DNA of 64,000 nt from Sphingobium sp. SYK-6 (GTDB lineage: Bacteria > Pseudomonadota > Alphaproteobacteria > Sphingomonadales > Sphingomonadaceae), in NCBI RefSeq assembly GCF_000283515.1, contig NC_015976.1:310001-374000 (forward strand), in the 5' to 3' direction. The notes below the pieces were generated by a model, which had not been told where the DNA came from, searched no databases, and saw nothing but the letters and a program-made list of their open reading frames with translations. A program made the translations under genes and the position numbers. Positions 48,047 through 57,525 of this stretch are shown here, one piece after another (the first letter of the stretch is position 1; each line of letters begins with the position of its first letter).

Positions 48047-49101
48047 GTCTCGCCCTTCCGCTGCTTCATTGCCGCCACGGCCTTGCGCACTTCCTGTGAG
48101 CGGCCCCGCGGCAGGATCAGGATCTCGTCTCCGGTCGCGATGACGATGAGATTCTGCCCGCCGACCACGGTCACATGCGGGCCGTCGCTGCGGATCAGGC
48201 ATCCATTGGCCTCGATCGCCTGCGCGGCGCCCTGTACGGCATTGCCGTCGGCATCGCGATCCGCGAGGTCATACAACGCATCCCAGCTTCCCACGTCGGA
48301 CCAGCCCATGGCGACCGGTACGCAGGCGACCTTCTCGCCCCGCTCCATGACGGCATAATCGATCGAATCGGACGCGCAGAGCGCGAATGCCGCTTCGGAG
48401 GGGCGGATCACCTTCCCGTCCCGCTCGGCTTCCGCCATGGACTGGCGGGCCGCCGCGAGCATGTTGGGCTGATAGATCGCGAGCGCATCGAGGAAGGCGC
48501 GGGCGCTGAACAGGAAGATGCCGGCATTCCAGACATGGCCGCCCTGCGCGAGCATCGTCTTGGCCCGGTCCAGCGGCGGTTTCTCGATGAAGCGGGAGAC
48601 CTTGCGTACGCCTTCAGCCAGCTCCTCGCCCAGTGCGATGTACCCGAAGCCCGTCTCGGGCGCATCCGGCTCGATGCCAAAGGTGACGAGCCAGCCCTCG
48701 GCGACCAGCGGCCGTGCCCGCTCGATCGCGGCATGGAAAGCCGCGACATCGGTGATGACGTGATCGCTCGGCATCACCAGCATGGCGCTGTCCTGTTCCT
48801 CCAGGGCCATTGCCGCAAGTGCGATGGCCGGCGCGGTATTGCGCGCGCAGGGCTCCAGAATGACGGTGATGTCCGGCCCGCCCTGGGCGCGGATGATGTC
48901 GGCATGGGCCGCGTTCGCCACGACGAGCGGCGTCTGTGCATCGGCCAGCCCGGCAACGCGCGCCAGCGTCAGCTCGAACATCGTCTGCGGCGCGGTGAGC
49001 CCGATGAACTGCTTGGGCTGGGCGGTCCGGCTGACCGGCCAGAGCCGGGTGCCCGAGCCGCCGGAGAGGATCACGGGCGTGACGGGCTGGATCTTGGGCA
49101 A
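48043..49101 (-). CDS. manC: Mannose-1-phosphate guanylyltransferase
   Basis: This 352-residue nucleotidyltransferase makes GDP-mannose. It has the VILSGGSGTRLWPVSR activation loop, PSDHVI, the FIEKPP motif and WNAGIFLF. It lacks the phosphomannose isomerase domain that bifunctional enzymes carry at the C-terminus, so it is the short form. The start is a TTG at 49101, 9 bases after GGAG; no ATG lies before the nucleotide-binding loop. It is coupled to a small membrane gene at its stop. Confidence 0.93.
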   Translation of the reverse strand: MPKIQPVTPVILSGGSGTRLWPVSRTAQPKQFIGLTAPQTMFELTLARVAGLADAQTPLVVANAAHADIIRAQGGPDITVILEPCARNTAPAIALAAMALEEQDSAMLVMPSDHVITDVAAFHAAIERARPLVAEGWLVTFGIEPDAPETGFGYIALGEELAEGVRKVSRFIEKPPLDRAKTMLAQGGHVWNAGIFLFSARAFLDALAIYQPNMLAAARQSMAEAERDGKVIRPSEAAFALCASDSIDYAVMERGEKVACVPVAMGWSDVGSWDALYDLADRDADGNAVQGAAQAIEANGCLIRSDGPHVTVVGGQNLIVIATGDEILILPRGRSQEVRKAVAAMKQRKGET

Positions 49102-49173
49102 GGCTGTCGCTCCTCCGGGCGTCTGGAATTCTCGTGGCCTAGTGGCGCAGGCCCGGTCGCATCGCAAGCCCCG

Positions 49174-50157
49174 TCAGAAGGCTTCGCTGATCGAACAGGC
49201 AGCCGGACCCAGAATGACCACGAACAGTGTCGGCAGGATGAAGAGGATGAGCGGCACAGTCATGATCGCCGGCAGGCGCGCGGCTTTCTCCTCGGCGCGC
49301 ATCATGCGCTCGTGGCGGAACTCGGCCGAGAGGATTCGCAGCGCGGAGGCCAGCGGCGTGCCGTATTTCTCGGTCTGGATCATGGTCGTCACCACGCCCT
49401 TGAGCGCATCCAGCTTCACGCGCGTCGCCAGATTCTCGAAGGCCATGCGCCGCTCGGTGAGGAAGGAGAGCTCGATGGCGGTGAGCTGGAACTCCTCGCC
49501 CAGCTCGGGATAGGCCGCGCCCAGCTCCCGCGCGACGCGCGCGAAAGCGGCGTCCACGGTCAGCCCCGCCTCGGCGCAGATGACGAGCAGGTCCAGCGCA
49601 TCGGGTATGCCCTTGCGGATCGCCTGCGAGCGCTTGGTGACCATATTGTCGACATAAAGGTCCGGCGCCTTGTAGCTCAGGAGCAGCGCGCCCGCGAACA
49701 TGCCGAACTTCTTCATGGCGCCCCAGTGCGGCCAGAGATCGACCCCGTAGATGAGCAGGGCCGCCATGCCGCCCACCACGATCGGCAGCACGAGCCGGCC
49801 GAAGATGATGGCGATGGCCCAGTCCTTGGAGCGGATGCCGGCCTGCGCCAGCTTCACTTGCGCCACCTTGAGCTGGTCGTCCTGCAGCACCTTGAGCGAC
49901 GACAGGAAGGTCCGCATCCGGTCCGTCGTGTCGTTCTGGTGAACGATCTTCGCGCGCCGCTTGCCGGTCGAGGCAGTGATGCCCGCCTTCAGTTGCTCGC
50001 GCCGGTCGTTGAGCGCCTTCACGCGCCGGTTCATCGGGTTGCGCACTGTCGAGGCGGCATAAAGCGCGACCAGCACGGCGAGTGTCGCCAGCGCCGCGAG
50101 CAGCGTGCCGACATCGGCTGCGGTCAGTCCCATCAGGGTGGCGCCGGTGGATGACAT
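49174..50157 (-). CDS. tadC: Tad pilus inner-membrane platform protein TadC
   Basis: This 327-residue protein has the T2SSF fold with a first membrane helix near residues 16-35, further helices near 125-145 and at the C-terminus. The T2SSF region includes DALDLLVICAEAGLTVDAAF and KYGTPLASALRILSAEFR. With TadB it forms the platform that assembles Flp pili. The end of this gene ends the tad cluster. It is 16 bases after tadB. Confidence 0.92.
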   Translation of the reverse strand: MSSTGATLMGLTAADVGTLLAALATLAVLVALYAASTVRNPMNRRVKALNDRREQLKAGITASTGKRRAKIVHQNDTTDRMRTFLSSLKVLQDDQLKVAQVKLAQAGIRSKDWAIAIIFGRLVLPIVVGGMAALLIYGVDLWPHWGAMKKFGMFAGALLLSYKAPDLYVDNMVTKRSQAIRKGIPDALDLLVICAEAGLTVDAAFARVARELGAAYPELGEEFQLTAIELSFLTERRMAFENLATRVKLDALKGVVTTMIQTEKYGTPLASALRILSAEFRHERMMRAEEKAARLPAIMTVPLILFILPTLFVVILGPAACSISEAF

Positions 50158-50172
50158 GGTCCCTGGAGCTCC

Positions 50173-51174
50173 CTAGATCTCGAAATTGATCATCTTGGAC
50201 ATGATGAACACGCCGATGCCCATCCAGCACATGCCGCCCAGCCCGACGAGCTGCATGAGGCTCAGCCCGAAGAGACCGCCGGGATCGCCGTTGAAGAAGG
50301 GCGTCATATATTTGAAGTTGATCCAGCTGATGAGGCCGAACACGAGGAAAGGCAGCGCGCCGATGATATAGGCCGAGGCCTTGGATTCGGACGACATCGC
50401 CCGGATCTTGAGCTTCATCTGCGCGCGCTGTCGCAGCACGGAGCCGAGATTGGCCAGCGTCTCGGCGAGATTGCCGCCCGTTTCCCGCTGGATGTTGAGC
50501 GTGATGCAGAAGAACTGGAATTCCGGCGTGCCGAGCCGCGCCGCGGTTTCCTGCAGCGACTGGTCCATGGACTTGCCGATCTTGATCCGCTCGGTGATCA
50601 TCTTGAATTCCTCGCCCACGGGCCCGGGAATTTCCTGGCTCACCACCGTCATCGTCTCGCTGACCGGCAGGCCCGAGCGCAGGCCTCTCACCAGCAGGTC
50701 CAGCGCATCCGGGAAATTGGCGGTGAACTTGTCGATCCGCTTCGCGATCAGCTTGCCGATCACCCAGTGCGGCAGGCCGAAGCCGGTCGCCATCGCCAGC
50801 AGCAGGGCCGGCACGAAGGAAAAGCCGCGCAGCAGCAGGAGGGCGAAGACCGTGATGGCCAGCCCGACGCAGACCATCATATACTGGCTGAGCCTCCATT
50901 TCCGGCCGGTCATGGCCAGCCGCTTGGTGAGCTGCTCGGGCCGGGGGACAAGCGAGGTGAGGAGCTTGTGCTTCTCCTGCTGGGTGGAGGCGATCGCCTT
51001 GCGCATGCGCGCCTCGATCTGGTTGCCGTCATTGCCGGTGTGGCGCCCGCGGATCGCGGCCATGCGGCGCGCGCGCGCGCGCTCGGGCGACGGTCCGGAA
51101 AAGGCGAAGAACAGCATGGCGAGCATCGCCACCATGAGCAGGATCAGCAGGAGGAACCGTGCGTCCATCATCAT
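50173..51174 (-). CDS. tadB: Tad pilus inner-membrane platform protein TadB
   Basis: This 333-residue T2SSF-domain protein has N-terminal membrane helices and a cytoplasmic loop with DALDLLVRGLRSGLPVSETM and GKSMDQSLQETAARLGTPE. The region ends with a hydrophobic helix pair. It is the partner of TadC in the Flp pilus platform. The open frame begins at a TTG (51183), but ATG 51174 is better. It directly follows cpaE, where cpaF is usually expected. Confidence 0.92.
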   Translation of the reverse strand: MMMDARFLLLILLMVAMLAMLFFAFSGPSPERARARRMAAIRGRHTGNDGNQIEARMRKAIASTQQEKHKLLTSLVPRPEQLTKRLAMTGRKWRLSQYMMVCVGLAITVFALLLLRGFSFVPALLLAMATGFGLPHWVIGKLIAKRIDKFTANFPDALDLLVRGLRSGLPVSETMTVVSQEIPGPVGEEFKMITERIKIGKSMDQSLQETAARLGTPEFQFFCITLNIQRETGGNLAETLANLGSVLRQRAQMKLKIRAMSSESKASAYIIGALPFLVFGLISWINFKYMTPFFNGDPGGLFGLSLMQLVGLGGMCWMGIGVFIMSKMINFEI

Positions 51175-51217
51175 CCCGTTCAATGACCGGGCGCGAAGTC
51201 AGCGCCGCGGCGATCCA

Positions 51218-52522
51218 TCACCCCGAAACCAGGTCCGCACTGGCCGGGCCCTTTGCCTTGCCCTGCCGGGGCAGCTTGCCTTCCAGCAGGCGGCTGATGA
51301 GCGAGCCGCCGGCCGCCTTGCCGGCGCCCTTGCTGTCCGCCGGATCGACCGAACCGCCGCTGGTCGCAATCGTCCTGCCGAGCTGCGCGAGACCCTGGCC
51401 GAGCTTGCTGGCGCGGCCGCTTTCAGCGACCGTCTTGCCCAGCTTGGCGGCCTGCGCGGTCACCTTGGAATCATAGGGCAGGACGAGGTCGATCGGCCGC
51501 TCGATCGAATGTTCGAAATCCTTGCGCGCGATCTCCACCACGCCCGGCTGCGCCTTGTTGGCGACCACCATCACATGGCTTTGCGGCGCATTGGACTTGA
51601 GCCAGGAGAGGATGCGGATCGTGTCGCGGGCGGATGCGAGCGTGAACTCCGTCACCACGATCACCACGTTCGATTCGTGCACCAGATGCGGGTGCTGGAT
51701 CAGCATCGAGCGCGGCAGGTCCACGAATGTCCATTCGAAGGCGCTGCGAAGCTCTTCCTCCAGCTGATGATAGGCAGAGCCGTCCGTGATGAGCGGCTGG
51801 CTGATCGGCGCCTCGGCGGAGAGGAGCGCGAGCGTCTCGCTGGCCCGCACCATGGCGCGCTCGATGAAGAGCCCGTCGATGCGGCTTGGATTCTCGACCG
51901 CGTCGGTAAGGCCGCGGCCGGGCTCCAGATCCATCGCGAGCGCCCCGGTGCCGAAATGCACGTCGAGGTCGAGCAATGCGGTGGGGCTCTTGCCCTTGGC
52001 GCTGCTGAGATAAGCGAGCGAGGTCGCGATCGTGGAGGCGCCTACGCCGCCCCGGGTGCCGATGACGCTGACCAGCACGTGCGGCCGATCATCGCCGATG
52101 TCGGCCTTGGGCGCCAGGAAGACGGCGTGCGCGCCGGCCAGGGCATCGCGCAGCGTGTCGGCGGACAGCGGCTTGAGCAGATAGTCCTGGATGCCGCTCG
52201 CGATGAGATCGCGATACAGGCGCACGTCGTTCACTTGCCCGCTCGCGATCACCACGGTGCCGGGCTCGCAGACTTCCGCAAGGCTGTTGATGTCGTTCAG
52301 CGGATCGCCGGATTCGGAGAGGTCGACGAACAGGACATTCGGGCTCGCCGACATGGAGAGCGACTGCACGGCATTGCGCAGGCCGCCCTTGTAGACCTTC
52401 TCGACCGGCCAGCCCAATTCCTGGACCACGGCGCGAATAAGATCGAGGCTGTGATCGTCGCACACATAGGCATGAAAGGGGTCGCGTCCATGGGGGCCGC
52501 CGGGTTTCCACGGTGCGTTCAT
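51218..52522 (-). CDS. cpaE: Pilus assembly ATPase-like protein CpaE/TadZ
   Basis: This 434-residue protein has a receiver-like N-terminal domain (about 1-130) and a MinD/ParA-type P-loop domain with the deviant Walker A IGTRGGVGAST. The C-terminus is rich in Gly, Ser and Ala. CpaE/TadZ localises the pilus machine to a cell pole. The ATG is one base after the cpaD stop. No cpaF follows. Confidence 0.93.
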   Translation of the reverse strand: MNAPWKPGGPHGRDPFHAYVCDDHSLDLIRAVVQELGWPVEKVYKGGLRNAVQSLSMSASPNVLFVDLSESGDPLNDINSLAEVCEPGTVVIASGQVNDVRLYRDLIASGIQDYLLKPLSADTLRDALAGAHAVFLAPKADIGDDRPHVLVSVIGTRGGVGASTIATSLAYLSSAKGKSPTALLDLDVHFGTGALAMDLEPGRGLTDAVENPSRIDGLFIERAMVRASETLALLSAEAPISQPLITDGSAYHQLEEELRSAFEWTFVDLPRSMLIQHPHLVHESNVVIVVTEFTLASARDTIRILSWLKSNAPQSHVMVVANKAQPGVVEIARKDFEHSIERPIDLVLPYDSKVTAQAAKLGKTVAESGRASKLGQGLAQLGRTIATSGGSVDPADSKGAGKAAGGSLISRLLEGKLPRQGKAKGPASADLVSG

Positions 52523-52523
52523 C

Positions 52524-53189
52524 TCACTTGCCTCCCGCCGACATGGCCTGAAGTCCGCCGGCGCCGGTGGGCGCCTTTTCCTGATAGGCCTTGATCGCCT
52601 TGCCGCTCACGCCGTTGGTGGGATCGATGTCCGAGGCGCGTCCCTCGACGAGGTCGCGCGGATCGGCCACCATCGCGGCGAGATTGGAGGCCGCGGCGCA
52701 GCCATAATTGTCGCTGAGGCCGCCGACGAAATCGGCTTCCGCCTTGTCCCGCCAGCTCGGGCAGCCCGGCACGCTTGCCGTCGAGCGGCTGACCACGACG
52801 CGCACGCCGCCTGCCGGCGCTTCCCCGGCCGTGACCGGCGCATCGCCTTCCACCAGCAGCCCATAGCGCCCGACGACCTCGCCCACGGCATCGCGCAGGG
52901 CCAGCGATCCGCCGGCGCTGGCCAGCGAGACATGATCGCCATAGCCCAGGCGCAGCGCGCTGAACCAGGCGTTGAGGCGGCTGCGGTCAGCCGAACCCAG
53001 GGTGCCGTCGCTCTCGCCCGTCACGTCGAAGACGAAGTCGGTGCGCTCGACCACCGGCTGATGCGCCGATTCGACGCCGCGCTCGGCCTTGCGGGCCGTT
53101 GCCGGCGTGGCCACCAGCACAGGCGCGATGACAAGGCAGAGCGCCAGCGCACGGGCGGCGGGCCTGAAGAAGAAGCTCGTCTTTTCCAT
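52524..53189 (-). CDS. cpaD: Pilus biogenesis protein CpaD
   Basis: This 221-residue exported protein has a signal peptide (LALCLVIAPVLVATPATA) without a lipobox Cys, and the CpaD domain with VRVVVSRSTASVPGCPSW, SDNYGCAAASNLAAMVADPRD and RASDIDPTNG. It helps the CpaC secretin in the outer membrane. It is in the usual place between cpaC and cpaE. Confidence 0.9.
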   Translation of the reverse strand: MEKTSFFFRPAARALALCLVIAPVLVATPATARKAERGVESAHQPVVERTDFVFDVTGESDGTLGSADRSRLNAWFSALRLGYGDHVSLASAGGSLALRDAVGEVVGRYGLLVEGDAPVTAGEAPAGGVRVVVSRSTASVPGCPSWRDKAEADFVGGLSDNYGCAAASNLAAMVADPRDLVEGRASDIDPTNGVSGKAIKAYQEKAPTGAGGLQAMSAGGK

Positions 53190-53207
53190 CCTGCGTATCT
53201 TCCCTTG

Positions 53208-54719
53208 TCAGAAGCTGAAACCGGGCGCGGCCTGGCCCTTGTTCGACCGGGCGGCATTGCCGACCTTGTCCGGCGTCACGGTGGTCGGCTGCGCCGCCTT
53301 GGGCGCGGGCCGGCTGGCACCGGTCTCGCCGGCATGGATCTGGCCGCCGAGGATGCGCTGGCCGTCGTCGGCATTGCGATAGCCATCGGTCGGCAGCACG
53401 ATCTGGCGCGCATCCACCGGCTTCACCAGATACGGCGTCACGACGATGACCAGCTCCGTCTCCTGGCGGCGATAGCCCTGCGACTTGAACAGGTTGCCGA
53501 TGATCGGCAGGTCGCCGAGGAACGGCGCCTTCTCGATGGTGTTGCCGCTGGAGCTGGACAGCAGGCCGCCGATCATGAAGCTCTGGCCCGAGCCGAGTTC
53601 CACGGTCGTCTCCGCCCGGCGGGTGGAGATGCCGGGGATGGTGAAGCCGTTGAGGCGCACTGCCGAACCATTGTCGAGCTGCGACACCTCCGGACGGACG
53701 CGCATCGAGATGCGGCCGTCGGCGAGGACCGTCGGCGTGAAGGCAAGGCTGACGCCATATTGCTTGTACTCGACCGAAACCTGACCCAGCGTCGTCGAGA
53801 GCGGAATGGGAATTTCGCCACCGGCCAGGAAGCTCGCCGTCTCGCCGGAGAGCGCGGTCAGGTTGGGATTGGCCAGCGTGGAGGCGAGCCCCTGCGTTTC
53901 CGCCAGGTCGAGCGCGCCGAGCACGTCGAGGCCGAACAGCCGGCCCTCGCCGAACAGCGACGTGCCGCTGGTGCCCGGCGTCACGGCCGTCGCGCCTTCC
54001 GACACTTTACTGCCGACCAGCAGCGGGCCGCCCATGGTCCATTGCGGATAGAATTCCCGGCCTTGCCCGACCCCGAACTTGAAGCCGCCGGTCGCGTCGG
54101 CGGTGGCGAGGTTGAAGCCGATATTCTTGGAGAGGCTCTTGTTCACCTCGGCGATGCGGACCTGCAGGTTGACCTGCAGCGGCGTCGCGGTCTTGAGGCG
54201 GCTGACGACATTGGTCTCCTTGCCCGAGAAGGCCTGGACGAGGCGCTCGACCTCGGCTGCGTCTTCCGGCGCGCCGACCGTGCCGGTCAGCAGCACCAGC
54301 CCGTTCATCGTGCTCACCTGGACATTGGCGTCCGGCATGGCGAGGCGCAGCATCTGGTCGATGCTGGTGATGTTGTTGCCCACGCGGACCGCATTGGCAT
54401 AGAGCATCTTGCCATTGCCCGAGGTCACGAAGATGTTGGTCTCGCCCGGTGCCTTGGCGATCAGGTAGATCTGGCGCTGGGAGCGCACATGGACGTCCAG
54501 CACATTGGGATTGGCAATCACCACGTCGGTGAGGCTGTCGGGCAGGTTGACCACCCGGCTCTCGCCCACGGCGAGCAGCAGGGCGCCGTTTTCCTGCGGC
54601 GCGGCACCGGCGGCGAGCAGCCCCGGCGGGGCAAGCACGGCGCTGGACGCAATGGCGAGCGCGGCGGCGAGAGCGCCGGCCGCGACGCGCGCCAGCGATG
54701 GCTGGAGGACATGGCTCAT
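53208..54719 (-). CDS. cpaC: Pilus secretin CpaC/RcpA
   Basis: This 503-residue outer-membrane secretin has a signal peptide, a pilus N-terminal domain (ESRVVNLPDSLTDVVIANP), a BON-like segment (VLLTGTVGAPEDAAEVERLV), and the secretin channel with LSGETASFLAGGEIPIP and VEYKQYGVSLAFTPTVLADG. ATG 54719 or the GTG two codons upstream (54725), which overlaps the cpaB stop, may be the start. A spaced GGGAG favours the ATG. It ends with a Pro/Ala-rich tail. Confidence 0.93.
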   Translation of the reverse strand: MSHVLQPSLARVAAGALAAALAIASSAVLAPPGLLAAGAAPQENGALLLAVGESRVVNLPDSLTDVVIANPNVLDVHVRSQRQIYLIAKAPGETNIFVTSGNGKMLYANAVRVGNNITSIDQMLRLAMPDANVQVSTMNGLVLLTGTVGAPEDAAEVERLVQAFSGKETNVVSRLKTATPLQVNLQVRIAEVNKSLSKNIGFNLATADATGGFKFGVGQGREFYPQWTMGGPLLVGSKVSEGATAVTPGTSGTSLFGEGRLFGLDVLGALDLAETQGLASTLANPNLTALSGETASFLAGGEIPIPLSTTLGQVSVEYKQYGVSLAFTPTVLADGRISMRVRPEVSQLDNGSAVRLNGFTIPGISTRRAETTVELGSGQSFMIGGLLSSSSGNTIEKAPFLGDLPIIGNLFKSQGYRRQETELVIVVTPYLVKPVDARQIVLPTDGYRNADDGQRILGGQIHAGETGASRPAPKAAQPTTVTPDKVGNAARSNKGQAAPGFSF

Positions 54720-54721
54720 CT

Positions 54722-55732
54722 TCACTTGCTCCCGACCTCGACGGTAGTGACGCTGCCGCCCCGCGCCACGCGCACGACCGGCCCCGAGCCGCTGCCCCCG
54801 CCCGCGGCGACCACGGCCGGCGCATTGGGGTCGACGGGCTTGCCGGGCACGCTGCTGCGCTGGTAGCGCGAGACATCCGCGCCGGTGGAATAGGACGAGC
54901 GGCGGTCGGACGGGCTGCGCGCCAGTGCGGCGATCATCGCCTTCTCGCCCTTCTCGTCGCCCGCGCCGGACGCATCGATGTCCCCGGAGGCGAGCGCCTC
55001 CTCAAGTTCCTGATTGTTGTCCGCGATCGAGCGCAGCGAGAGCGTGATGGCGCCGACGGTCTGCGCCACGCTGATCTTCTCCGCCATGCGCGGGGTGACT
55101 TCGAGCGTGACGTTGGAGAATGTCTGGACGACCGGCTGGCCATCCTCGCCCACCGCATTGGTGCGCTGGTCAGTGGCGAGCACGCGCAGATTGCGCAGGA
55201 TCGTCTCGGCGACCTTGAGCGGCTCGCCTTCGCCGCCACCCACGACGCTCTGCGTGAGCATCAGATCCACCCGGTCGCCGGGGAACACGAAGCCCGCGAC
55301 GCTGCTCTGCACGGAAACCGGCACGGTCACGGCACGCATGCCCGGCCCGAGCGCGGCGGCGAGGAAGCCGCGGTCGCCGGCCTTGATGAGCGAGCCCTGC
55401 GTGACGGGCTGGCCCGCGGCGATCGCCGTGCGCACCACGGCGCCGGCCAGCTTCGCCTCGTCGGCCTTGCCCTGGATGAAATAGGCTTCCTCGACCAGCT
55501 CCTTGGGCCAGGGCTGGTAGCGATAGGCATCCGGCCCCATGATCGTGCCGACGGGCAGCGACTTGGTCGCGACCAGCACATGGGGCATGTCAGCAGGATT
55601 GGGCATTGCGGCCGCCGTCGCGCTGGGCGCACCGCCGCCGCCTCCGCCGCTGAACATGGAGCGTGCGAGGAATGCCGTCGTCACCGCAATGATGAGGGCA
55701 CCCGCCAGCAGCGCGATCTTCCTGGGTTCCAT
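54722..55732 (-). CDS. cpaB: Pilus assembly protein CpaB/RcpC
   Basis: This 336-residue protein has one N-terminal membrane helix, then a SAF domain (VLVATKSLPVGTIMGPDAYR) and the RcpC domain (VRTAIAAGQPVTQGSLIK, AVTVPVSVQSSVAGFVFPGD). It supports the secretin in the periplasm. ATG 55732 is clear. It follows the prepilin peptidase gene on the same strand. Confidence 0.92.
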   Translation of the reverse strand: MEPRKIALLAGALIIAVTTAFLARSMFSGGGGGGAPSATAAAMPNPADMPHVLVATKSLPVGTIMGPDAYRYQPWPKELVEEAYFIQGKADEAKLAGAVVRTAIAAGQPVTQGSLIKAGDRGFLAAALGPGMRAVTVPVSVQSSVAGFVFPGDRVDLMLTQSVVGGGEGEPLKVAETILRNLRVLATDQRTNAVGEDGQPVVQTFSNVTLEVTPRMAEKISVAQTVGAITLSLRSIADNNQELEEALASGDIDASGAGDEKGEKAMIAALARSPSDRRSSYSTGADVSRYQRSSVPGKPVDPNAPAVVAAGGGSGSGPVVRVARGGSVTTVEVGSK

Positions 55733-55784
55733 GTAGACAACCGCCTCCGATCGATGGGACCACGAGTCCCGGTCGCATTCATTA

Positions 55785-56258
55785 TTAAGTCAAAGGGTTA
55801 AGATAGCGTTCGCCCATTACCCACAGCCCGGCGAGCGCGATGGCGACGCCATAGGGGATTTCCGGCCGGCCGATCCTGCGGCTCATCCGGTGATGGACGA
55901 CCGTCGCGAGCGTCACCACGCCGCCGATCAGCGCCATCACCACGATGAGCAGAGACATGGCCTGAAGCGGCAGCCACAGCGCGATCGCGGCGAGCATCTT
56001 CACGTCGCCGCCGCCCATCATCCCGAGCGAGAACAGGACGGCGAAGAGCACGAAGACCGTCAGCGCCAGAGCGATCTGGAGGACCACGTCCGGATAGAGC
56101 GCAAGGCCATTGGCCCACCACCAGAGAGGCGCCAGCAGCGCGATGCCGAGATTGAGGCGATTGGAGATGATGCGGCTGCGCAGGTCCGTCGCCGCGCCCC
56201 ACAGCAGGAGCAGCGCCAGAGCCGCGCTCAGCAAAGAAGAAGCCCACACCCCCAACAT
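55785..56258 (-). CDS. cpaA: Prepilin peptidase CpaA/TadV
   Basis: This 157-residue A24 aspartic peptidase has about five membrane helices and both catalytic Asp residues, in ATDLRSRIISN and in the GxGD-type motif MGGGDVKM. It cleaves the leader from Flp pilins. It heads the cpa cluster; no flp pilin gene is found before it, as the next gene upstream points the other way. ATG 56258 is used. Confidence 0.93.
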   Translation of the reverse strand: MLGVWASSLLSAALALLLLWGAATDLRSRIISNRLNLGIALLAPLWWWANGLALYPDVVLQIALALTVFVLFAVLFSLGMMGGGDVKMLAAIALWLPLQAMSLLIVVMALIGGVVTLATVVHHRMSRRIGRPEIPYGVAIALAGLWVMGERYLNPLT

Positions 56259-56361
56259 ACCGGATTATGCCTAGACGTTGCGCCTTACCAAATCGTAACC
56301 AGCCCCCCATGCCCGCCCCCTCGCTCTCCCCGCTCTCGTCCGATCCCGCGGTCCTGTCCGC

Positions 56362-57480
56362 ATGCTGACGACCGACATCCTCATCGTCGGCGGGGGCATG
56401 GCCGGGTTCAGCATGGCCGCGACTCTCGCGCCGCATGCCGGGGTCATCCTGATCGAGCAGGAGTCGCAGCCGGGCTATCACGCTTCCGGGCGCTCGGTGG
56501 CCTTCTGGGAAGAGAGCTATGGCGGGCCGGGCGTACAGCCGCTCACCAGCGCCAGCGGCCCGCTGCTGCGCGCGCCGGACCCGGCCTTTTCCGAGACGTC
56601 CTTCCTGGGGCCGCGCAGCGCCATTCACATCGGCAAGGCCGATGATGACGGGCTCGCAGAGGGCATGCTGGCGGCCTTCGCCGGGAGCGGCGTGACGTTC
56701 GAGCGGGTCGACCGGGCCGCCATGCTCCGGGCCCTGCCGGGCCTGCGCGAGCCCTGGGTCGTGGGCGTCGCCGAGCCCTCCTGCCGGGACATCGACGCAG
56801 CCGGCCTGCTCGGCGCCTATCGCCGCGCGGCGATTCGCGCGGGCACCCGCGTGCAGCTCTCGACCGCCTTTGCGGCCGCGCGCCGGGAAGGGCCGGGATG
56901 GCAGGTCGAGACGAGCAGCGGAACCATCGCCTGCGGCATGATCGTCAACGCGGCGGGGGCATGGGCGGACGATGTCGCCCGGCGCGCCGGGCTGGGGCCA
57001 CTGGCCATCAAGCCCTATCGCCGCACGGTCGTGCAGCTTCGCTGTCCCGAGGCGCCGGCGCATTTCCCGCTGATCGCGGATCTGGGCGGCGGCTTCTACT
57101 TCAAGTCGGAAGGCGCGGGCCGGCTCTGGCTTTCCCCGCATGACGAGACGCCCGATGTCCCGCGCGACGTGGCGCCTGAGGAACTGGATGTCGCCATCGC
57201 GATCGACCGCTTCTGCGCGGTCGTCGACTGGCGGATCGCGGCCGTCGAGCACAAATGGGCCGGCCTGCGCAGCTTCGCGCCGGACCGGCTGCCGGTCTAT
57301 GGCTTCGACCCGCGCACGGAGGGTTTCTTCTGGTTCGCGGGGCAGGGCGGCTTCGGCATCCAGACCGCGCCGGCCGCGGCCCTGATCGGTGGCGCCCTGG
57401 CGCTTGGCCAGCCGCTTCCGCCCGCCGTGGCATCGATCGACGCGACGGCCTACGCGCCGGGACGGCTCATCCCATCCTGA
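56362..57480 (+). CDS. FAD-dependent oxidoreductase (DAO family)
   Basis: This 372-residue flavoprotein has the dinucleotide-binding start VGGGMAGFSMAATLAPHAG and the DAO-family plan with ARRAGLGPLAIKPYRRTVV and the late GFFWFAGQGGFGIQTAPA. Relatives oxidise glycine, D-amino acids or related amines; the substrate is unknown. It starts with ATG 56362 in a region divergent from cpaA. It is not part of an obvious operon. Confidence 0.88.
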   Translation: MLTTDILIVGGGMAGFSMAATLAPHAGVILIEQESQPGYHASGRSVAFWEESYGGPGVQPLTSASGPLLRAPDPAFSETSFLGPRSAIHIGKADDDGLAEGMLAAFAGSGVTFERVDRAAMLRALPGLREPWVVGVAEPSCRDIDAAGLLGAYRRAAIRAGTRVQLSTAFAAARREGPGWQVETSSGTIACGMIVNAAGAWADDVARRAGLGPLAIKPYRRTVVQLRCPEAPAHFPLIADLGGGFYFKSEGAGRLWLSPHDETPDVPRDVAPEELDVAIAIDRFCAVVDWRIAAVEHKWAGLRSFAPDRLPVYGFDPRTEGFFWFAGQGGFGIQTAPAAALIGGALALGQPLPPAVASIDATAYAPGRLIPS

Positions 57481-57525
57481 CAGGAAGAGAGCAGCGGCGG
57501 CGCGCCGGGCGCCGCCTGCCGTGCC

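Noticed and set aside
48175..50154. 659-codon plus-strand frame over manC and tadC
   Set aside because: It is antisense to two well-supported genes and its composition (Arg, His, Gly, Asp) is that of a shadow frame.
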